IMG/VR virus record: IMGVR_UViG_3300009593_000022
Span: 1-55,113 of that record
DNA: 55,113 bases
From: a virus
Strand: one strand, 5' to 3'
A program made the translations under genes and the position numbers. The notes below the pieces were generated by a model. The model was not told where the DNA came from and did not search any database. It worked only from the letters and a program-made list of their open reading frames with translations. Below, piece by piece: positions 25,901 to 35,767 of this stretch (positions are counted from its first letter, which is position 1; each line of letters opens with the position of its first letter).

Positions 25901-28900
25901 TTTTGACTTTTTTGAGCATGACACCATTGGAAGTGCTGCTTATTTTTCTACTGATTCCTATCCTAATGTTTTTGAACCCGAAGATATTCCTGTCTACACA
26001 ACGAGTGCTGGAAGAAAAATTCCCCTCGCTAACGCGATAGACTTCAGACCTGCGATACAAGACTACAACTATACTTCTACGTATTACGCAAATACGAATG
26101 TCGATGACCCAAGCTCAGTTGGAGATGTCTGGGACTCTCTTCTTTTCTTACCTACGATGAATGACGGAGTATCGGTATCTTTAGGTTATTTTACCAAGAG
26201 AATCGATACCATTATGATAGACGCGGAAAATGAAATAGAACTTATCAGAGGTAAAGAAGACTCAGAACCAGAAGCACCAATGGTAAAGAAAGACGAACTA
26301 GAACTGTTTGACATTCTCGTCTATCCTTACGCAAGGTCTCTCAGAGAGATTAAGGTCAAACCAAAGTTCGCAGATTACAACATAAATTACAATCTCTTCT
26401 CAAACTTTTCTGAGGGAGATACATACGGGCAACCTCAAGGACTGGTAAAAGCTTATGTCGAATCTTTTGAAGGTTTCGGTAAAGCTGACATCGGTACTCC
26501 AGAGTTTTCAATGGCGATAGACACGAAGGACAGAGTCCTTCACTCCATGAAGAATGTACAAACTTGGGATATGGCCTTTGCCCAAAACGCATCAAGAAAC
26601 GTGACATCCTACGATGATAAGATTATCGTTATGGAACATACTCATGTCGATGCTATCAACCAACCATATTACTCAAATACCACAGCGATAAACCCATTCG
26701 GTAGGTCAAAGTTCCAAGGTCAGATGAAGATGACTCCAAGTATGGACCCTTGGTTCGATGATAATGTTAAACCTACAGTAGCGGTAAACGAAGTTGGTGA
26801 GAATGATATGTTTGAGGTTGGAGTAGTAAACTACTTAGATACTTCATTCAACTTCTGGCAGACATACTGGTGGGGTCAACATTCTAGGAAAGACGCATTT
26901 AAAAACTTGTCGACACGACAATTTCAGTCGTTCGCTGACAGAGTTCCTTTCGCACCTCTACCAATACAATTCAACGAACCTTTGAACGACAACATCACAA
27001 GAGATGCTTCAGTCGTTCCTTACATGAAGTCTCAAGACATCTTCTTCAACTCAGAAGGTCTGAAACCATACACAAATGTTTTCATGTATGTTGACGGAGA
27101 AAGAGTTGACCATCGATTCGTATCACTCCCACAAGGACTGGTATTTGAAGATGTCAATATCACAGGTGCAACCTTTGAGGTTGGTGAGACAGTTAGTCAG
27201 GTTACAAACGTTGGAACAGCAGAAGCGACAGTCGTTCACCTTTTCAAACCAACTACAGACAGAACAACAGTTTTGGTGATACGAACATCCACAGCCGACT
27301 TTGATGTTGACGCAGAAGATACAGTTGACGGACAGACATCAGCGGGTAGAGGAAATCTATTTAACGTAGAAACTGCCGCATCACAGTTTGAAGTAAATCA
27401 GTATGGTATCGTTGCGGGACTTCTAAAACTACCGCCAGGCCGTTTTACTGCGACAGACAAACTCGTTCAGATAACAGACAAAAACTTTTACGAATCTGGA
27501 AACGTAGCTGAGTCAACCTTCGCAGAATTTGTTTATCGTTCAAGACCAAGTTATCCACAAGCAAGACAGACCAGACAGAATGAACTAAGAAGGTCTGACA
27601 ATAGAGATGACACAGTTTACTATTCAGAGTTTGACAGAGAAAAGTATACTACTGATTTCACAAGAGAGTTCGCACAATGTTTGTATGTCGACCCAGCCGA
27701 ATATCCAAAGGGATATCACATGACAGGGTTTGCTATCTACGTTGCGAACACAGACTCTTTGGCTAATACTGGTTCTCCTTTGAAGTTTAGCGTAAGACCA
27801 ATGGTTGATGGTTATCCATCTCCTTCTGAGATATTACCATTCTCAGAAAAAATAGTCCAAGCTACAGAGATAAGAACCACAGTCCAAAACAACTTAGAGC
27901 CTGACAGTCAAACAACAAACGATGGTGACGGAAACGGAACGAAAGTATGGTTCCGAGCCCCAGTTTATCTCTACCCAGGCAAAGAATACGCGTTGGTCAT
28001 TGATACAGATAACCCAGAATATAAATTGCACGTTGGACGAATAGGTGAGACATTAACAAACCTCACTCATCGTATTAGACCATACAAAGAACTACCTCGC
28101 ATGTTCCGTAGAAATAACAACGGAGGATGGATGCAAGACAAGTTCAACATGCTTACCATGCAGACATACAGAGCGGACTTTTACACAGGAAGTTCATACG
28201 CAAGATTTGTTATGGACGCTCCTCCAAGTTCCAATGTCAAGATGGACGGATTTCACCTACACGTTGGTGATGTCTCGTATGGAAACGTTGCTTACATTGA
28301 CTACCAATGGAAAGGTTCATCCGAAACTTTGGGCGATGACTTAGACTATCGCTCCTTCGGTCCTAACGAAAACTATTGGTTCAATAACATATCAAAAATA
28401 AACCAACAAAGAGTGATATCAACTTCAGCTAACTCTTTCGTCCTCAATGCAGTTATGTATTCAACGGACGAAGACTTGTCACCTATCTTTGACTTTGAGC
28501 AAATGAAGTTAGTAACTTGGGAAAACATTATTGATAACGCTGAACTTTCAGCAGACAAGTTTATCATAGAAAACCCAGGCTTAGGTTATCACTTTGACAC
28601 TACTGTAAATGGAAACACAGAAGCTACTATCGTAATATCTGGCGGAGACAGATATGCAAACGGAGATGAGATAGGCACGGCTACCCTAAACATGGGAGCG
28701 GGTGGAAGAATAATGTCCGTCAATGTTGTTAACGGCGGTTCTGGTTATACAGGAAACGTTTCTGTTACAGTAACGAATAAAGCTGGAGAAGCTGCACCAA
28801 CAACAAACGCAGTTCTAAGAGTTAAATCAGAAACAGACCCTTACCTTGGTCTTGTAGGTAGTAGATATATAAGTAAAGTCTTTGAGATTGGTGATACAGC

Positions 28901-29234
28901 AAATGCTCTCAAAGTTATAATGGAAGGTAAGAGGCCAGGCGGTTCAGATATAAAAGTTTATTTGAGGGCTGTTTCTGGTTTTGATAACAGTAGGATATAT
29001 GATGCTTGGTATCAAGAAATACCAATGATGGGTGACTCAAACACAGTTTACTCAGACGCATTCACAGAGTTCTGTTTTGAGACATCTACAGACTTCTTAC
29101 TGAGAGACCAGACAGAACGAGTCTTCAAAGAGTTTTCAACTTTCCAGATAAAAGTTGTCTTTACATCAGAAGACACAAGTCGAACACCAGAAGTAAAGAA
29201 TATGCGCATCTTCGCATTTAATAGGAACTTATAA
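22962..29234 (+). CDS. 2090-residue DUF4815-type virion structural protein
   Basis: The N-terminus (residues 10-60) has the recognisable marine T4-like pattern: DPYYDDFDERMNFYRILF, FRPSYAVQARELTQIQ, then LQDQLTKTANVSFRDGD. This pattern is found in long structural proteins annotated as DUF4815. The rest is beta-rich with many Asn/Thr/Gly turns. A Gly run near residues 820-835 (GGGGAGGGAGKA) looks like a flexible linker. Near the C-terminus (about residues 1895-1950) is a YANGDEIGTATL segment followed by GGSGYTGNVSVTV, a turn shared with gp8 and the gp7-like protein. The start ATG 22962 has AAGGAAG at 22951-22957. Its location between gp8 and the fibre genes suggests a peripheral baseplate or fibre-attachment role. 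The precise function is unknown. Confidence 0.85.
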   Translation: MPVQSDQLFTSDPYYDDFDERMNFYRILFRPSYAVQARELTQIQTLLQDQLTKTANVSFRDGDLIAGGGLTVDTTLASVKLENTFDNATVNAQHWLGSTIYGAADGGTGVARGYVVAVSDRDSFDPNTLIVRYVTDLIFADGVTIYDADRTLEATTVSATGASKTPNASNVASIVSVDESVYYVSGFLNYVAPQTLILEKYANTPSYSIGFNIDEVIVDEADQNSSPVFTAIPIGETLLDPANGAYNYNAPGATRYRQILNISKRTYSNTSVIEAEGNTRFVELFRINSGEVSSNYDSIYPNDTFRTRPTHKKEQIKPLLVSTHQSKGVQGFTNTSVQSTISGKGTAFLTDFSVGDKIYLEKDQYYGNGTVTFNGSGFIAGSNTTFSNDFSAGMFITVNDTDYEIANVLSNTSMFIIGQTEKNVVDNPYVVKAVRPSEVLAVGSDTSMTVNALVGDGTDQKIINANTFTVRVEGGVTMNGEEVKTYQTSQDITIRKPRDTQYINNVSVGVGLQNYFVVSGEQDGHPTFLQGPGAFDLENLGEVVHLHSSPYANTSTLTQIMSTVVATARVRDFMPLFVDNVDQGKNGYGIALWNIEPRTVANTIGVAGDTTGVNANDTFLTLNGPTAQLDDAYNGVTIEFTSGRLEGFQTRIKDYFANSSLIVDPLPNMPANNDGYRLLFQTKDVKSICAQNNSTLSISTKYQVSNVYGKVSNTILGNTYRDSVLFKQSQTPQFLYETPYQLKSLRTAGGTVKTSYKSRRRELVTIVPQAGTAGSMTVDSGIQFTFPFFDGTMSANDARSSFQVFVAATSDNINTPVGNSLAISGQLDTVSLGGGGAGGGAGKATSATFFISDRGAATQAYVVATVEAANMTFKTKTLINQTGFIVEEPNTTLGSLDSVQKTDVYRIRAVIDSQVDVNGNKNILSSTDLQTAAQGGTLSGANTVYVTENYELDTGQRDDFYDHGGVRLVGSPPTGQIGIVFDFFEHDTIGSAAYFSTDSYPNVFEPEDIPVYTTSAGRKIPLANAIDFRPAIQDYNYTSTYYANTNVDDPSSVGDVWDSLLFLPTMNDGVSVSLGYFTKRIDTIMIDAENEIELIRGKEDSEPEAPMVKKDELELFDILVYPYARSLREIKVKPKFADYNINYNLFSNFSEGDTYGQPQGLVKAYVESFEGFGKADIGTPEFSMAIDTKDRVLHSMKNVQTWDMAFAQNASRNVTSYDDKIIVMEHTHVDAINQPYYSNTTAINPFGRSKFQGQMKMTPSMDPWFDDNVKPTVAVNEVGENDMFEVGVVNYLDTSFNFWQTYWWGQHSRKDAFKNLSTRQFQSFADRVPFAPLPIQFNEPLNDNITRDASVVPYMKSQDIFFNSEGLKPYTNVFMYVDGERVDHRFVSLPQGLVFEDVNITGATFEVGETVSQVTNVGTAEATVVHLFKPTTDRTTVLVIRTSTADFDVDAEDTVDGQTSAGRGNLFNVETAASQFEVNQYGIVAGLLKLPPGRFTATDKLVQITDKNFYESGNVAESTFAEFVYRSRPSYPQARQTRQNELRRSDNRDDTVYYSEFDREKYTTDFTREFAQCLYVDPAEYPKGYHMTGFAIYVANTDSLANTGSPLKFSVRPMVDGYPSPSEILPFSEKIVQATEIRTTVQNNLEPDSQTTNDGDGNGTKVWFRAPVYLYPGKEYALVIDTDNPEYKLHVGRIGETLTNLTHRIRPYKELPRMFRRNNNGGWMQDKFNMLTMQTYRADFYTGSSYARFVMDAPPSSNVKMDGFHLHVGDVSYGNVAYIDYQWKGSSETLGDDLDYRSFGPNENYWFNNISKINQQRVISTSANSFVLNAVMYSTDEDLSPIFDFEQMKLVTWENIIDNAELSADKFIIENPGLGYHFDTTVNGNTEATIVISGGDRYANGDEIGTATLNMGAGGRIMSVNVVNGGSGYTGNVSVTVTNKAGEAAPTTNAVLRVKSETDPYLGLVGSRYISKVFEIGDTANALKVIMEGKRPGGSDIKVYLRAVSGFDNSRIYDAWYQEIPMMGDSNTVYSDAFTEFCFETSTDFLLRDQTERVFKEFSTFQIKVVFTSEDTSRTPEVKNMRIFAFNRNL

Positions 29235-32200
29235 TGTCAAACACCGCAGCAAATAACACAGGAAGTTTCGTAGACTTACTAGAGATTCAAACGGCTGATA
29301 CTCTAGACACTTTCAGAACAGAGTTCAACAAAGTTGCGAATCTGATAAATCTCAGTTATTCATCAGAGTCGAGCAATACAGAACTTTATCCTGACTGGGA
29401 CCCTTCCACAATTGTTATGAGAGGACCGAATGGAGAGTTCTCTGCTGGAGACTTAGTTGTCAATAATATCTTTCTACAAGGAGAGATTTCAGGTAAAATC
29501 AACATGATATCTGATGATGACTTCTCAACGAAAATAAAACTAGACGGAGAAGACGAACTTATTGATGACGAAACAATTAAGTTCTATGCAGGCGGGGGAA
29601 CGACTGGTTCTGAGAGAGCCACTATCAACTCTTCCATGATACACTTGAGACTGGACACAAACCAGATGGGTGTATTCAATGCATATTCTCAGGTAAACAT
29701 AATGGACCAACTGGTCGTTTACCAAAATACCGAATTCAAAAACCCTGTCATGTTGTCTACTGGGAACAACACAATCACAGTCGGACTAGAGGGACAGGTA
29801 AGATACAATATTGAAAGTGAAGAAGTTCAGGCGTACAAACTCAACGATGGATGGACAAACGTAGCATCCAGTATCGACGCCGCTACTGATACAATACTTA
29901 CAAACCCAGCAGACAATGAGGTTCTAACTTGGAACGGCTCATCTTGGGTTAACCTTCCTGTCAATCCTTTGGGGTCAGCCTCGATGGATATTCTCGCTGA
30001 TGTCGCGATAGATGCGGCGAACGTTGTTTCAGGAATGTTCATAAGACACGATGGAACATACTGGAGAGAAGAAACTTTGTCTCTGGATATGGCGAGTGAC
30101 TTTGACTCTGTTAACCGAACACCAAACGATGGTGATGTTCTTCACTGGGATACAGCGAACTCAACTTGGGTTCCTAATACAGTAGCGAATACTTCAACTG
30201 CGAACGCTACTTTAGTAGCTCATGATATCATTTTCACAAGACAAGATACAACACTTTATTCTGTAAACGTAGAGTCTCTTTTCGACTCAGTCAACGCAAT
30301 GTCTGATGTCGATACTACTGGAGCATATCAAGACGCCATTCTAAAATGGGATATTGGTCCAGGCGGAGTTGGAAGATGGATAGTAACTGCACAAGATTCA
30401 GTTGCGAATACTTCTATCAAGGATGCTCACCTTGGTTCACAGACAAGTGTTTACGCAAATACCATTCTGGTCGAGAGAGCAAACGGACTTGACCCATTCA
30501 ACATTCCTCTCCATGACCTCATTTCCAGTATTGATAGACTGGGTGATGTTTCAACCAAGGACGGACAAGCTCCTTCAGCAGGACAGGCTTTGGTTTGGGA
30601 TGATGTTGCTTCCAGATGGTCACCGAATAATATCGTCGCTACGACAGCGAACTTAACCGCAAACTTCTTAAACGAACTAAGTGATGTTACGAGTGCAACT
30701 CCTTTAGACGGACAAATACTGAAGTATTCCACTACAACAAGTAAGTGGGAAATTGGAAACGACATAAACGATATCACACAGAAAGCCCTCACGGAACTTC
30801 AAGATGTTGATATTGTCAGTCCTACTGCTAACTCCTATCTAAAATGGACAGGAGCAGAGTGGGTCGCCGCTTCTGATATTGTTTCAGAAAGTCTGGGGAA
30901 ACTTACAGATGTTGCAATAGATGACCCTCTATATGCACCACAACATATGCAGGTTCTCAAGTTCAATACGAACACAAATAAATGGGAACCACACGATGAC
31001 TCTCTGACAGAGATTGGTTCTTTCGGTCTGTCTAGACTTTCGGATGTCGATGTAGAAACATTAGCTCCTACAGACGGACAAGTATTGAAATGGGATCAAG
31101 CAGCCCTTCAATGGAAACCAGTCGCAGACGATTCATACTTAGCAATATTAGATACAGTCGTTCTTACAATAATGAACGATGTAGACTTAGTTACTACTCC
31201 TCCAGCAACAGGAGACATTTTAAAATACGATGGGACAATGTGGGTGGCTCATACGCCAGCCGATATTGGAACCATTGACGATATAGGCGATGTAGATATA
31301 TCTACTATCGCACCTCAAACTGGACAAGTCCTCAAATGGGACGGCACGAATTTTACCCCAGCGAACGATGCCATCGCTGATTTCGCAAGCCTCTCCTTCT
31401 CAGTTTTCCAAGACGTGGATGTTGCCTCAGCCACAGTAGGAAATCACCTTGTCTTCAACGGCGTAGATTGGGTTCCCGAAGATGCTAGTATTCCTAGAGA
31501 CCTAAACGACTTATTGAACGTTAACCATACTACAACTAATGCCCTTCAATCAGGACATTTACTTTCGTGGGATGGAACTCAATGGGTTAGTCGAGCAGAG
31601 ACGCCTGTTGACTTGTCCACGCATTCTATTAATGAGTTGACGGATGTCGTAACAGACAACGTTATTCTCGCAACTGGTATGTATCTCAGATGGGACGGAG
31701 GCACAGGTTGGAAAGCTTCACCTGCCGATACTGTCTCTCTGGATATGTTGGACCTGTTCGCAAACACTCAAGCCTTGGATGAACAAATACTCATCTTCAA
31801 CGGCACAGCGAACAACTACGAGCCAGCGAACATACCAAACCAAAGCATTGAGGTCATGACCGACACAGACTTGACCTCTCTACAAGACGATGATGTTCTG
31901 AGATACAATCAGAGCACGAGTATGTGGGAGCCTGAAGCTCCATTTGACGAAAGTTACCTGTCACTTACTGATCTCCCAACCATTTCCCAAGTTGGTAACA
32001 CAGGTGAATACTCAGACCTACTCAATAAACCAGACCTAAAACCAATTGCAACGAGTGGGTCGTATACCGCATTGACAGACCTTCCAACCCTACACGCTAT
32101 TGCGGGAACTGGAAGTTTCGATGATATGGTTGATAAACCGACAACCTTGGCAGGTTACGGAATAACAGACGCGATGTCGGGCAGTGCTACAACATCGTTC

Positions 32201-32479
32201 AACGATTTGACGGATAAACCTACCAATCTTGCAGGTTATGGTATTAACGACGCTTTTGACGGAGATTACGACTCTCTGACAAACTTACCTGACCTTACTG
32301 GACTCCTTGCCCAAAAGATGAATACTTGGGTGTCTGAACCAACAACTTCATTTGGTCAGGCAGGAGATACAGCGGGAATGCTCGCTTATACTGATAGTTT
32401 TATGTATATTTGTGTCAGGGATTTTGATGGGGCAGACGGATGTTGGAAACGTATCACTTTAAGTTCAGCAACATGGTAA
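29234..32479 (+). CDS. Repeat-built tail fibre/baseplate pin protein (gp10-like position)
   Basis: This 1081-residue protein overlaps the previous stop as TAATG. Residues 1-75 form a helical attachment domain (TLDTFRTEFNKVANLIN), then a strand motif (STIVMRGPNGEFSAG) also present in the next gene. From about residue 245 to 905 it has roughly fifteen copies of a 30-45 residue unit with consensus L-x-D-V-D, variable, P-x-x-G-x-x-L-K/R-W-D-G-x-x-W-x-P. Residues about 910-1040 hold LTDLP and DKPTTLAGYGITDA segments, the classic phage tail fibre repeat, twice nearly intact. The C-terminus ends in a compact domain with C-x4-FDGADGCW. It is probably a trimeric fibre or pin anchored to the baseplate. 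Its place after gp8 agrees with a gp10-like role, but the similarity to gp10 is weak. Confidence 0.8.
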   Translation: MSNTAANNTGSFVDLLEIQTADTLDTFRTEFNKVANLINLSYSSESSNTELYPDWDPSTIVMRGPNGEFSAGDLVVNNIFLQGEISGKINMISDDDFSTKIKLDGEDELIDDETIKFYAGGGTTGSERATINSSMIHLRLDTNQMGVFNAYSQVNIMDQLVVYQNTEFKNPVMLSTGNNTITVGLEGQVRYNIESEEVQAYKLNDGWTNVASSIDAATDTILTNPADNEVLTWNGSSWVNLPVNPLGSASMDILADVAIDAANVVSGMFIRHDGTYWREETLSLDMASDFDSVNRTPNDGDVLHWDTANSTWVPNTVANTSTANATLVAHDIIFTRQDTTLYSVNVESLFDSVNAMSDVDTTGAYQDAILKWDIGPGGVGRWIVTAQDSVANTSIKDAHLGSQTSVYANTILVERANGLDPFNIPLHDLISSIDRLGDVSTKDGQAPSAGQALVWDDVASRWSPNNIVATTANLTANFLNELSDVTSATPLDGQILKYSTTTSKWEIGNDINDITQKALTELQDVDIVSPTANSYLKWTGAEWVAASDIVSESLGKLTDVAIDDPLYAPQHMQVLKFNTNTNKWEPHDDSLTEIGSFGLSRLSDVDVETLAPTDGQVLKWDQAALQWKPVADDSYLAILDTVVLTIMNDVDLVTTPPATGDILKYDGTMWVAHTPADIGTIDDIGDVDISTIAPQTGQVLKWDGTNFTPANDAIADFASLSFSVFQDVDVASATVGNHLVFNGVDWVPEDASIPRDLNDLLNVNHTTTNALQSGHLLSWDGTQWVSRAETPVDLSTHSINELTDVVTDNVILATGMYLRWDGGTGWKASPADTVSLDMLDLFANTQALDEQILIFNGTANNYEPANIPNQSIEVMTDTDLTSLQDDDVLRYNQSTSMWEPEAPFDESYLSLTDLPTISQVGNTGEYSDLLNKPDLKPIATSGSYTALTDLPTLHAIAGTGSFDDMVDKPTTLAGYGITDAMSGSATTSFNDLTDKPTNLAGYGINDAFDGDYDSLTNLPDLTGLLAQKMNTWVSEPTTSFGQAGDTAGMLAYTDSFMYICVRDFDGADGCWKRITLSSATW
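29968..31945 (+). repeat. About fifteen DGQVLKWDG-type fibre repeats
   Basis: Protein-level tandem repeats have a period of 30-45 residues. Well conserved copies include LSDVDVETLAPTDGQVLKWD, MNDVDLVTTPPATGDILKYD, IGDVDISTIAPQTGQVLKWD and LNELSDVTSATPLDGQILKY, each ending a few residues later in W-x-P or a related aromatic. The DNA of different copies has diverged strongly, which suggests old duplication followed by selection on the fold. Confidence 0.75.
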
Positions 32480-32488
32480 AGGAAATAG

Positions 32489-35400
32489 ATGGCAGGAGAT
32501 AGTCCACTTCAACCGATAACTTATATCGAACTGACTCACACTTTTGATGACTGGAGAGTCCTCACCAACCAAGTGTTGGCGAGGGTGAACAATGCCGCAA
32601 GTGCAAACAGTTCTGGAAATGACTACAGTGAATTGAGTGGTTCTATTGTTATTCGAGATACAACTGGGTCTTTTGCATCAAACACAATAAACGCTGAACT
32701 CTTCAACGGAAACAACGCAAACATCGTCTACGGAAACTCCTACCAGTGGACATCCAATATTCATATCGTAACTGGTGGATGGTATGTAAATGCCGACCCA
32801 GTCACCGACCCAGCTCAACTCAAGGGTGGAACAATACGAACAACTGACGCTATTTTGATTCCAAGGGGAACAACTGGCGAAAGACCTCAATATCCTGAAT
32901 CAGGGATGATGAGATGGGATGATACTACTGGACAGTTGACTTACTACTCAGAACTTGTTAACCAATGGTTAGGTTTAGGTGGTGGTCAAATTGGAGACAG
33001 AGACTTAGACACGAAAGTTATGGCGGAACTTGGTCCAGGCACGGACGAAGACACCATTTATATGTTCGTTGGAAATACTGGAGATGTAGAACCAGTTTAT
33101 ATGTTGAACGCATTGCAAGCGAACCTTGTAGTTAATGCGGTCTTTAAGTCAAATGTAATGTTTGAACAGGACGCCACTTTTGCGGGTAACCTGACATTCC
33201 TTGGTTCAATGACTTCCATTGATACCACTTCTCTTTCAGTTGAGGACAAGAAAATAAACGTTGGTCTTGTCAACGGACTACGACATAAAGCAGTCGTTTC
33301 ACAAAGAGGTCCGAACATTGACATTGCAACCACAATACCTCACGGACTGAACACAGGTGACAGAATCTTTGTTACCAACCTGAACGACATTGTTGGTATG
33401 GCGGAAGGACTTTACTTAGTCCAGACAGCCGTTAACGCTCAATACATGGAACTTACCAACTTGGACGGAACAGGTATCGGAGCTTCCGTTGGAAACTACC
33501 AACCTGAAGTTTCATTCTCTGGACCTCATACAGACAGCGCTGTCAACAACTCTGGTATAACAATTCCAGGCAATACCGAACACTATATGGTCTGGGAAAA
33601 CCAAGACCAGTATTGGCACGTTTCTGATGGGATGAAGTTTGATAACAGTTCTGCTCTTATTGTTCCAAAAGGAACAAACTTAGAAAGACCTGATGGAACT
33701 CCAATGGGTCACGAAACTGGTATTATCCGTTTCAATACACAGACAAATACATACGAAGGTGTAGTAGAAAGAGAGCCAGGAACAGATAGCACTTTAGTCT
33801 GGACTGACTTGAGAGGTATTGTTGATACCGACTCTGCTTCTGATACATTTATTAACGTATATGGAAACGCGACAAACCCATACGCACTTGTTTCCGACAC
33901 AACTCATACTACAGACGATATCGTCTTTGTATCTCAGGGAACAACCCGATTACATATTGACAGAACATCATACGCTGCATTTACATCGAACTCAGGTCTT
34001 GTAATACCAAGAGGAACAAACGCTGAAAAGCCAGGCTTCCCTTCAACATATCCTGCGTACGCTTCTTCAAACGGAGCGATAACAGGTATGATTCGTTACA
34101 ACGAAGATGTCAATACATTTGAAGGACTTGCGTACGACCCAGATGGAACAGACAACTTAGAATGGATTTCAATCAGTCACATGGCTGACTCTAAGTCTGG
34201 AAACGATACTTTCGTTTCTGTTTACGGACATGCAAGCAACTCCACTTCCGTAACTCCTGGCCCAGACCTTCACGGAGGAACTCATACCTACGATGATATG
34301 GTTTTCACGACCGCAGGGACAGAGAGATTTTACGTAGACAACTCAGGTTGGATAGAATTTTCAGCTGCGAATAACTCAGTAAGATTACCAAGAGGAACGA
34401 ACGCACAGAGACCAGCCGACTTTGACAACGGACACAGGCCAGGCGCAATTCGTTTTAATACTGATAAAAATGTCATGGAGTTATTACTCAATGACAACGC
34501 TTCTTGGGCTTCCATTGGTGGAGGTGTTTCTGACTCTGGAGACACAGGTTCAGAAGAAGATACTTTCATGAACTTGTATGGAAACATCACCGACCCGAAT
34601 GGAGTCACCTCTTCAACTACTGGAGGAACTGACCCTCACGATGGAACAGGCGGAGCAGGTCATACGAAAAACGATATTGTATTTGTTACAAACGGAGTAG
34701 AGAGATTATTTGTAGATAATACTGGATACATTGAAGCGACATCCAACTCGACATTCAGAGTTCCACAGGGAACAGTAGCACAAAGACCAGCTACTACAGC
34801 GACAGGACACAACCCAGGCGCCCTACGTTTTAATACTGACTACAACATTCTTGAAATTGTATTGAACGATGGTGAATGGCAGGCAGTTGGTTCTCTGACT
34901 CAGATAGACAGAGATACTTGGATAAACGTATATGGTAACGCCGCGAACGGAACAGCGATAACTTCAGATGCGAACCACGATGATAACGAGATGGTGGTTA
35001 CCACGGCTTCAGCTCATGCGTTGACCATTGACAAGAACCAAAATGTAGGTATTGGTCCTGACTCAGATAACTTGAATACTTCACCTGACGCGAGACTCAG
35101 AGTTGACGGAACGGCAAATGTCACAGCCAACGTTACAATGAACGACTATCTCACAGGTGATAACGATTCTTCCCAGTTGACTTGGGCTGGACATATCAAC
35201 GTATCGAATACCGCACAATTCGGAAATACGATGGGTGTCACAGGCGCCGTCAACATGGCGAATACTCTGACAGTCGTAGGTGCGACAGAAGTTCAAAATA
35301 CTTTTGATGTAACAGGAGCTTCCACTTTCGCTAACACGATGGATGTAACAGGAGCTTCATTATTCTCAAATACAATGGGAATCACAGGAGCGACCTCAGT

Positions 35401-35767
35401 AGGTGCGACTCTGACAGTAACAGGTGCAACAGTTCTTTCATCTACTCTAACAGGAGTAGGACACGCAAACTTCCAGTCTACAGTTGATATTGACAACAAC
35501 TTGAATGTCGATGGAACAGCTCAGATAGACGGCGATACTGTAATTGATGGCACACTAAATGTAAAGGACAACGGAGACTTTGACGCTGACTTGAATGTTG
35601 ACGGAGATATCTCAGTTACAGCAAACGCAAACTTTGACGGACATATTCATATCGAAGCTGGTGCAACTGCGGCTCAATATAGAATTCTAAGGTCTAAAGA
35701 CGCTGATGGACATGCGGAATGGGTAGATTTCGGAGTATTTGATCAAAGTAATAATAGAGTTTTCTAA
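32489..35767 (+). CDS. Second repeat-built tail fibre protein, paralogue of the upstream fibre gene
   Basis: This 1092-residue protein starts at ATG 32489 with AGGAAA just upstream. The N-terminus (THTFDDWRVLTNQVLARVN near residues 12-30, then GSIVIRDTTGSFASNTI) parallels the N-terminus of the preceding fibre protein, so both probably attach to the same kind of site. The middle has five copies of P-x-GT-x-x-x-RP, variable, G-x-x-R-F/Y-N, E, W-x-x-I (starting near 32852, 33655, 34003, 34380 and 34753). Between them are DTFINVYGNATNP-type spacers. The last fifth is a regular 12-residue beta repeat (see separate entry), then a short end domain. Such architecture is usual for trimeric beta-helical fibres. 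It has no recognisable enzymatic or chaperone domain. Confidence 0.8.
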   Translation: MAGDSPLQPITYIELTHTFDDWRVLTNQVLARVNNAASANSSGNDYSELSGSIVIRDTTGSFASNTINAELFNGNNANIVYGNSYQWTSNIHIVTGGWYVNADPVTDPAQLKGGTIRTTDAILIPRGTTGERPQYPESGMMRWDDTTGQLTYYSELVNQWLGLGGGQIGDRDLDTKVMAELGPGTDEDTIYMFVGNTGDVEPVYMLNALQANLVVNAVFKSNVMFEQDATFAGNLTFLGSMTSIDTTSLSVEDKKINVGLVNGLRHKAVVSQRGPNIDIATTIPHGLNTGDRIFVTNLNDIVGMAEGLYLVQTAVNAQYMELTNLDGTGIGASVGNYQPEVSFSGPHTDSAVNNSGITIPGNTEHYMVWENQDQYWHVSDGMKFDNSSALIVPKGTNLERPDGTPMGHETGIIRFNTQTNTYEGVVEREPGTDSTLVWTDLRGIVDTDSASDTFINVYGNATNPYALVSDTTHTTDDIVFVSQGTTRLHIDRTSYAAFTSNSGLVIPRGTNAEKPGFPSTYPAYASSNGAITGMIRYNEDVNTFEGLAYDPDGTDNLEWISISHMADSKSGNDTFVSVYGHASNSTSVTPGPDLHGGTHTYDDMVFTTAGTERFYVDNSGWIEFSAANNSVRLPRGTNAQRPADFDNGHRPGAIRFNTDKNVMELLLNDNASWASIGGGVSDSGDTGSEEDTFMNLYGNITDPNGVTSSTTGGTDPHDGTGGAGHTKNDIVFVTNGVERLFVDNTGYIEATSNSTFRVPQGTVAQRPATTATGHNPGALRFNTDYNILEIVLNDGEWQAVGSLTQIDRDTWINVYGNAANGTAITSDANHDDNEMVVTTASAHALTIDKNQNVGIGPDSDNLNTSPDARLRVDGTANVTANVTMNDYLTGDNDSSQLTWAGHINVSNTAQFGNTMGVTGAVNMANTLTVVGATEVQNTFDVTGASTFANTMDVTGASLFSNTMGITGATSVGATLTVTGATVLSSTLTGVGHANFQSTVDIDNNLNVDGTAQIDGDTVIDGTLNVKDNGDFDADLNVDGDISVTANANFDGHIHIEAGATAAQYRILRSKDADGHAEWVDFGVFDQSNNRVF
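35225..35500 (+). repeat. Twelve-residue beta-helix repeats in fibre stalk
   Basis: About seven consecutive units of 12 residues (36 bp) follow the pattern T-M/L-x-V-T-G-A-x-x-x-x-N/S, for example NTMDVTGASLFS, NTMGITGATSVG and ATLTVTGATVLS. Some adjacent copies share DNA, notably GATGTAACAGGAGCTTC near 35307 and 35342. Further 6-residue NVDGD-type strands continue to about 35640. The periodicity fits a triple-stranded beta-helix stalk. Confidence 0.75.

Noticed and set aside
35225-35500. Short direct DNA repeats that might look like a CRISPR array
   Set aside because: The units are in frame, 36 bp, with no unique spacers, and encode a 12-residue beta repeat of the fibre stalk.
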